In this document: piece after piece, positions 62,001 to 64,000 of the stretch
Position numbering within the stretch: position 1 is the first letter of the stretch
Layout of the letters: the number at the start of each line of letters is the position of its first letter
Origin: Nautilus pompilius
Lineage: Eukaryota > Mollusca > Cephalopoda > Nautilida > Nautilidae
Direction of reading: 5' to 3'
Assembly: GCA_018389105.1 (NCBI GenBank)
Contig: JACATO010000921.1
Span: 343,501-407,500, forward strand
Length of the DNA stretch: 64,000 bases
Notes under the pieces: model-generated
What the model was told of the DNA's origin: nothing
Databases searched by the model: none
Seen by the model: only the letters and a program-made list of their open reading frames with translations
Position numbers and translations under genes: made by a program

Positions 62001-62463
62001 GCCTGATAATAAAATCAGAAAATTGTTCACAAAGAAGTGACATAAGTACTTTCAAATACAACAGACATGGACAACACCGTGATTAATGAAGAAACAGTTT
62101 TCCTTACTTGCAAAGATGCACATCTGTCTCATAACATCTTATAGGTATTTTAAAACACCAAAGCTGACTATGGTTTTAACATTAACACTTTATTTTGTCA
62201 AGAAAGTCATTACAATACCAACAGTATAGGGTGTAAAACTGTAATTAAATAAGCAAGCAAAATAAGTAAAAAGAAATGCCAACTCACTCACCTGGCAACA
62301 ATGCATTCTCTGAAAAATACGTATCAGCATTTAGGGGACTGTAGGCAAGACCAAGGAACCACATCAAGCCCACTATGTAGCAGAAAGCACAGAGTTTATT
62401 GTTGTGCTGGGATATAATGCGAACGAACCGACGTCGCTGCCCCGGATCAGTCAACAGTCCCAT
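40749..62463 (-). CDS. GPAA1: GPI transamidase subunit GPAA1 (12 coding exons)
   Basis: The gene encodes the GAA1 subunit of the endoplasmic reticulum GPI transamidase, which attaches GPI anchors to proteins together with PIGK, PIGT, PIGS and PIGU. Coding exons, 5' to 3' on the minus strand: 62463-62292, 60124-60040, 59223-59118, 58018-57850, 56727-56623, 55154-54958, 52235-52036, 48649-48475, 47961-47809, 46185-45986, 41959-41783, 41013-40749. They join to 2004 nt, 667 residues plus TAA; the human protein is 621. The start MGLLTDP aligns with the vertebrate start. Visible parts: membrane segment about 24-41; luminal peptidase-fold-like domain about 60-350, with [21 protein letters not shown] and [12 protein letters not shown] (247-258); then [10 protein letters not shown] and SIGLYMP (378-384); seven C-terminal membrane segments near 379-402, 462-481, 501-516, 536-552, 553-572, 585-606 and 644-662. 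This matches the known eight-segment topology. Every intron is GT-AG and in phase. The polyadenylation site was not identified. Confidence 0.96.
41014..41782 (-). other. GPAA1 intron 11
   Basis: No recognisable element was seen. The minus-strand open frame at 41172-41399 has no known domain. Confidence 0.6.
41783..41959 (-). CDS. GPAA1: GPAA1 coding exon 11
   Basis: It encodes residues 521-579 plus two bases, with two closely spaced membrane segments and '[20 protein letters not shown]' matching the LTNFSLGFLLATTMVPTAA region of vertebrates. The acceptor is TTCGTAG and the donor is ATAG|GTAGGA. Confidence 0.95.
43350..45701 (+). mobile_element. Tigger/pogo element, apparently intact, in GPAA1 intron 10
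   Basis: The ends read inward as 'CAGTAAAACTGTGGTAATGC' and 'CAGTAGAACCGCGGTAATGC', with TA at 43348-43349 and 45702-45703. Subterminal copies of 'TAATGCGAAC' occur near 43365 and 43498, with a variant near 45645. The length of 2352 bp fits a full-length element. It lies antisense to GPAA1. The transposase frame is unbroken, unlike every other DNA transposon in the window, so this looks like a young insertion. Confidence 0.95.
43828..45360 (+). CDS. Tigger (pogo-type) transposase, intact frame
   Basis: The protein is predicted to bind the element's ends and move it by cut-and-paste using DDE chemistry. I chose the ATG at 43828 (MATKRKQS), giving 510 residues; an in-frame ATG at 43807 adds seven. 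An N-terminal psq/pogo helix-turn-helix is visible at about 9-46 ([17 protein letters not shown]), a CENP-B-type helix-turn-helix at about 70-140, and a DDE_1 domain from about 165. The catalytic candidates are Asp172 (YNADETGLF), Asp281 ([10 protein letters not shown]) and Asp312 ([11 protein letters not shown]), a DD30D spacing normal for pogo. An acidic region follows. The last residues, 'QKTITDFFV' (502-510), form a PCNA-interacting (PIP) type motif, known in pogo transposases. One deviation is Tyr where many relatives have His after the second Asp. Confidence 0.95.
   Translation: MATKRKQSISLETKYAAIQLVEEGKRSKSQIAKQFGVALNTLSTWLSKSGEYKVAYKQQKFDSKRKRLRKAEYEDVEEALNLWLRTALSSNFSISGPVLQEKAMQLAEEMGHSEFCCSNGWLDRFKARKGLRYRCIKGEAKSVIPEVLDAWKSTLLPKLLKEYSPDCIYNADETGLFYKLQSNKTFAYKDEDGRGGKLSKTRVTLLLAANMIGSDKLRPLVINKSIGPHIFSHNKINAANLEVDWEANSNAWMTSDIFTRWLMKLDSRFHREKKKVALVVDNCSAYSIQAPLKAIKLVYLPPNTTSVTQPMDQGIIANFKHYYRKYFVTKCLLPACEEEEPKWTVLQAIGGITCALSNVKPHTIAKSFSHCGFKSETPIPTPEDEDDDLPVAELLRRERQLQVSPEEAEAYATVDDNLLTSAPFSVEDIAQTVMNRQEIDVEEEDEPEVSLEPPPTYRQAADALWTLKLFMWAGEENPPSISEHLNSLEKWMDKKHSSCLKQKTITDFFV
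45986..46185 (-). CDS. GPAA1: GPAA1 coding exon 10
   Basis: It encodes residues 455-520 plus two bases. It carries two hydrophobic segments, around '[20 protein letters not shown]' and '[17 protein letters not shown]'. The acceptor is CTTGCAG and the donor is ACAA|GTAAGC. Confidence 0.94.
46186..47808 (-). other. GPAA1 intron 9
   Basis: No transposon or coding signal was recognised. A run of 11 G lies near 47522-47532 on the plus strand. Confidence 0.55.
47809..47961 (-). CDS. GPAA1: GPAA1 coding exon 9, charged linker
   Basis: It encodes residues 404-454. After a short AIAVWIG start it is almost entirely Lys, Asp, Glu, Asn and Gln, an apparently disordered loop between membrane segments where vertebrate GPAA1 has a Gly/Pro-rich loop. 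The acceptor is TGGTCAG. The donor used here, AACAG|GTTCTG, is weak, but it is the one that keeps phase with exon 10. A stronger-looking GATG|GTAAGG inside the exon would break the frame. Confidence 0.85.
48475..48649 (-). CDS. GPAA1: GPAA1 coding exon 8
   Basis: It encodes residues 345-403: '[18 protein letters not shown]' and '[18 protein letters not shown]', the juxtamembrane region and second membrane segment. The acceptor is TTTTCAG and the donor is TTAT|GTAAGA. Open frame continues into the intron for 24 more codons but is not conserved there. Confidence 0.95.
49105..50619 (+). mobile_element. Tc1-like element, decayed, in GPAA1 intron 7
   Basis: The ends read inward as 'CAGTAGGCTCCATGACTATT' and 'CAGTGGTCTCCAAAATTATT', with TA at 49103-49104 and 50620-50621. 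The length of about 1.5 kb fits Tc1-like elements. It contains a heavily mutated transposase on the plus strand. Confidence 0.9.
49520..50450 (+). pseudogene. Tc1-like transposase pseudogene
   Basis: Reading across several frames on the plus strand gives the catalytic region with '[20 protein letters not shown]' near 50170-50230, followed by '[16 protein letters not shown]' near 50260-50310, which corresponds to the family's MTWPxQSPDLNPIExxW motif. Here the Asp of the SPDLNP block is still readable. Multiple stops and frame changes occur throughout. The N-terminal limit is uncertain. Confidence 0.8.
52036..52235 (-). CDS. GPAA1: GPAA1 coding exon 7
   Basis: It encodes residues 279-344 plus two bases. 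'[19 protein letters not shown]' matches GSHGLFLRYRVEALTLRGI of vertebrates. The acceptor is CTTTTAG and the donor is GAAG|GTGAGA. Confidence 0.95.
52663..53296. mobile_element. Non-autonomous pogo/Tigger-like element (MITE)
   Basis: The ends read inward as 'CAGTGCAACCTCACGTATCC' and 'CAGTACAACCTCACGTATCC', flanked by TA at 52661-52662 and 53297-53298. Internal subterminal repeats of 'TTCGGATA(C)' occur near both ends. It is 634 bp with no transposase domain, so it depends on an enzyme from elsewhere. A second pogo-like terminus, 'cagtcagacctcgttaaac' starting at 53057, lies inside it. It sits in GPAA1 intron 6. Confidence 0.9.
53797..54631 (-). mobile_element. Internally deleted Tigger element in GPAA1 intron 6
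   Basis: The left end shows 'agtaaaacctcgatttaacg', a pogo-type terminus. The right end is degenerate, with 'ttaaatcaagctgta' at about 54620-54632 as the likely counterpart. The interior holds the start of a transposase on the minus strand (54012-54383) but no catalytic region. The right boundary is tentative. Confidence 0.7.
54012..54383 (-). pseudogene. Tigger transposase N-terminal fragment
   Basis: The 123-residue frame begins [20 protein letters not shown] and continues with a psq-type helix-turn-helix ([10 protein letters not shown]...[11 protein letters not shown]). The start of a CENP-B-type DNA-binding region follows ([12 protein letters not shown]). The frame ends before any DDE domain. 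Such a product could at most bind DNA. The intact 510-residue transposase at 43828 is clearly a different lineage. Confidence 0.8.
54958..55154 (-). CDS. GPAA1: GPAA1 coding exon 6
   Basis: It encodes residues 213-278 and contains '[13 protein letters not shown]' and the hallmark '[16 protein letters not shown]'. The acceptor is ATTTTAG and the donor is CATCAG|GTTAGT. It ends in phase 0. Confidence 0.96.
55766..56215 (+). repeat. tRNA-related SINE with duplicated head, in GPAA1 intron 5
   Basis: A 99-bp unit is tandemly duplicated: the 'tatgg(c)(c/t)ataaagg' marker occurs at 55768 and 55867. Each unit contains 'ggtgctagactgctaagg' and 'ggtc.gagtttaaacccc', arranged like polymerase III A and B boxes. 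After the second head the body continues with 'ggcataccttcctggcatgg' and 'agggtcctggtagggactttt'. A related body segment occurs near 61260-61330. The 3' limit, near a GACT microsatellite (about 56200-56215), is approximate. Confidence 0.7.
56623..56727 (-). CDS. GPAA1: GPAA1 coding exon 5
   Basis: It encodes residues 178-212 plus one base: '[20 protein letters not shown]' then WLDGYHQ, matching YWAKDIVFLVTEHD...AWLEAYH of vertebrates. The acceptor is TTTCAG and the donor is AACT|GTAAGT. Confidence 0.95.
56880..57240 (+). repeat. Unnamed ~400-bp dispersed repeat, copy 2
   Basis: It matches 40040-40445 in order, including 'aaaatggcagtctctgaagt' and 'tctttcttatatgcatttgat'. It lies in GPAA1 intron 4. 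Confidence 0.65.
57850..58018 (-). CDS. GPAA1: GPAA1 coding exon 4
   Basis: It encodes residues 122-177 plus one base, with the strongly conserved '[20 protein letters not shown]'. The acceptor is TTTTTAG and the donor is AAAC|GTGAGC. The small open frame on the plus strand over this exon is a shadow. Confidence 0.96.
58019..59117 (-). other. GPAA1 intron 3
   Basis: No element was recognised; the sequence is AT-rich with T and A runs. Confidence 0.55.
59118..59223 (-). CDS. GPAA1: GPAA1 coding exon 3
   Basis: It encodes residues 86-121, with '[19 protein letters not shown]' matching the WLE..MRSVGLEVYTQSF region of vertebrate GPAA1. The acceptor is TTTGTAG and the donor is CCAG|GTGAGG. It ends in phase 0. 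Confidence 0.94.
60040..60124 (-). CDS. GPAA1: GPAA1 coding exon 2
   Basis: It encodes residues 58-85 plus two bases, beginning [10 protein letters not shown]. The acceptor is CAACAG and the donor is AACG|GTAAAG. It continues the luminal domain start, where the human protein has a comparable hydrophilic stretch. Confidence 0.92.
60180..60540 (+). repeat. Unnamed ~400-bp dispersed repeat, copy 3
   Basis: It shares 'gtcattaagtttgaggaaat', 'agtaaatttaagcttttgat' and 'gcatctgataatttg' blocks with the copies at 40040 and 56880. It lies in GPAA1 intron 1. Confidence 0.6.
61255..61390 (+). repeat. Degenerate SINE body fragment
   Basis: The stretch 'tcctcccacatcttaaaaaa' with 'tagggactttctg' resembles the body of the SINE at 55766-56215 ('cttccaccatctaaaaaatg', 'agggactttt'). 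No head is recognisable. Confidence 0.4.
62292..62463 (-). CDS. GPAA1: GPAA1 coding exon 1
   Basis: It encodes residues 1-57 plus one base. It starts [13 protein letters not shown] and includes the N-terminal membrane segment ([18 protein letters not shown]) and the conserved 'YFSENALLP'. The donor is CCAG|GTGAGT. Eleven bases before the ATG there is a TTGTAG acceptor-like site (62476-62475), so a non-coding first exon further upstream is possible. Confidence 0.95.
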
Positions 62464-62859
62464 CTCTTCTGGAACTACAACATAAAATTTAAATGTAAAA
62501 TTTATTAGCTAACCACAAATACATGGGTTTCAAGCATGTTGTATTTTCTAAATTTTTTTTTAAATACTTAGAAACAAAAGCTGCATTACTGACTTAAGTA
62601 ATATCAAAGTGTGTTGGGTTTTTTTTTCTGACCTTACATACATCAGCCACATGATTCAAAGAAAATAATATATAGTTAAATAGATAAACATTAAAAATAC
62701 AGTAAAATACAGAAATAAAATGTTTGTAAAACAAAAAAATATAAGACTTAGTTCCAGAATTTCCCATCATTTTAATAAATGAACTAATTATCCTGTTTCA
62801 GAACTTTTCCCTGTCACCATCATCAAGGTTGAGTCATGAGAATGAATGCAGTAATTCTG

Positions 62860-63020
62860 CATTGTAGTACATACTTCTACTATTTTGATTATACAAATGG
62901 CTTGAGGTGGTCTTGAACCTGCAACCTGTTGGTTATTAGGTTGCTTTTTTGTGCATTTGTGACCAATCAGAGCATCTGTATCCTCCTTTGGACTAAACCC
63001 TGATGACAGCATCCGAGAAA
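62860..63020 (-). repeat. tRNA-derived SINE, minus strand
   Basis: Read on the minus strand it contains 'GGTTCAAGACC', a perfect match to the polymerase III B-box consensus. It is preceded by a tRNA-like stretch ('GCAACCTAATAACCAACAGG'). It lies upstream of the GPAA1 start. A complete tRNA fold was not evident, so a tRNA-derived retroposon is preferred over a tRNA gene. Confidence 0.55.
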
Positions 63021-64000
63021 GATTTCTGAAATGTGGATTAATTAATTAGTTCAGTTACTAGCTTTAAGGTGATGGAAAACACCCAAAGTAATCCTCTACT
63101 TTCAGTAAATAACACATCACCAATAACTTTGCATTTTTATCAAGAAAAATTATTATTATTTCCCTTTGTAATTAAAAATGGTCATTCACAAATTGTATGC
63201 TAACATCTAAATGCATGAATTTGATTATAGTGTAGAACTGCCTACACAGCAACCTCACTTTTTAAGTAGCAAGCAGTGTAACCTGGTGTTAAGAAGCATC
63301 CAAAATCAGACACCTTACCACCAAAACCAGCAGAAGCCATTATCCTGGAAAGTGATCTGCCAACCAGTTAACAACCAGGAACCTACTTCTTACTGCTAGG
63401 TAAACAAAGTTAGTTGGAGTAAGGGAACTTGCCTAGAGTTTCATCCAGAAAGATTCTTGCTTGTAACACAAGCACACTATCTACTATGATAGAAATACAT
63501 TACTTATCATTAAAACATCATAAAAGCAAAAGTTGAAAGCCTATTTGTCTCCTAGTTTTCATATTAAATGCAACCAAATAATCTGAATTTTAGATTTATA
63601 GACAATAAAAAATAGCAAAAAAAATATAAAAAATAAAGAATTTCACAACTTTTGAAATCTTATATCCAAGTATGATTAATTTAGATATCAACAGATCCAC
63701 CAAATATATGATTATGGCTACTCTATACATCCTAAATTTAAATCAAATATTAAATCTCAGACTATTTTCAAATAATGAGCAGTTATAACTTTATTTTATG
63801 TTTGAATTTTATTTTCATTTTTTATTTATTGGACTTTATTATGGAATTGTCAGCCCGAACACTGTACAAGCCTAGTTATTTGAGATCCATATTTGTTTTT
63901 AAAAACTGTTTACCATTTTATTTATGAAAATTACCTAGTACAACAAATTTATTTATAAAATATTTTAAATCTTACATTAGTCAAAAATTGTAAAGAAGCA
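63021..64000. other. Upstream of GPAA1, no feature recognised
   Basis: No promoter, first exon or neighbouring gene could be supported. The plus-strand frame 63211-63399 has no recognisable domain. Confidence 0.4.

Noticed and set aside
62860..63020. A functional tRNA gene
   Set aside because: There is a good B box but no complete cloverleaf was found, so a tRNA-derived SINE is more likely.

Overview
The window is AT-rich metazoan DNA, most likely from an invertebrate. It has spliceosomal introns and old, degenerate repeats. Its transposons belong mainly to the Tc1/mariner/pogo group. I cannot name the species from the sequence. No rRNA, tRNA or CRISPR features were recognised, and no prokaryotic gene organisation is present.

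The only host gene I can support lies on the minus strand from 62463 down to 40749. It is a complete 12-coding-exon gene for GPAA1, a membrane subunit of the GPI transamidase. All splice junctions keep frame, and the exons join to 667 codons plus a stop. The protein has the expected layout: one N-terminal membrane segment, a luminal peptidase-fold-like domain, and a C-terminal bundle of membrane segments. Its introns hold several transposons. These are an apparently intact Tigger/pogo element (43350-45701), a decayed Tc1-like element (49105-50619), a short non-autonomous pogo-like element (52663-53296), an internally deleted Tigger (about 53797-54631), a tRNA-like SINE with a duplicated head (55766-56215), and two of three copies of an unnamed ~400-bp repeat.

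From 1 to about 37 kb I found no host gene. Much of this part is repeats. A long dispersed family has copies at about 480-2610, 8510-10010, 13117-14268 and, on the other strand, 20130-24110. The third and fourth copies form near-identical 1.15-kb inverted arms. A decayed ~176-bp satellite occupies about 2690-8070, with a homogenised core at 5384-6600. A cecropia-like mariner (3829-4878) is inserted in the satellite, and a second, unrelated mariner (22471-23791) is inserted in the minus-strand copy of the long family. A dead Tigger (30801-33633) and a remnant of a Gypsy-type integrase (37130-37880) follow.

I see no convincing novel multi-gene system. The observations most worth following up are the intact intronic Tigger transposase with its PCNA-binding-type C-terminus, the long inverted repeat that could fold into double-stranded RNA if transcribed, and the satellite/long-repeat association that may mark a large non-autonomous element with a tandem-repeat core.
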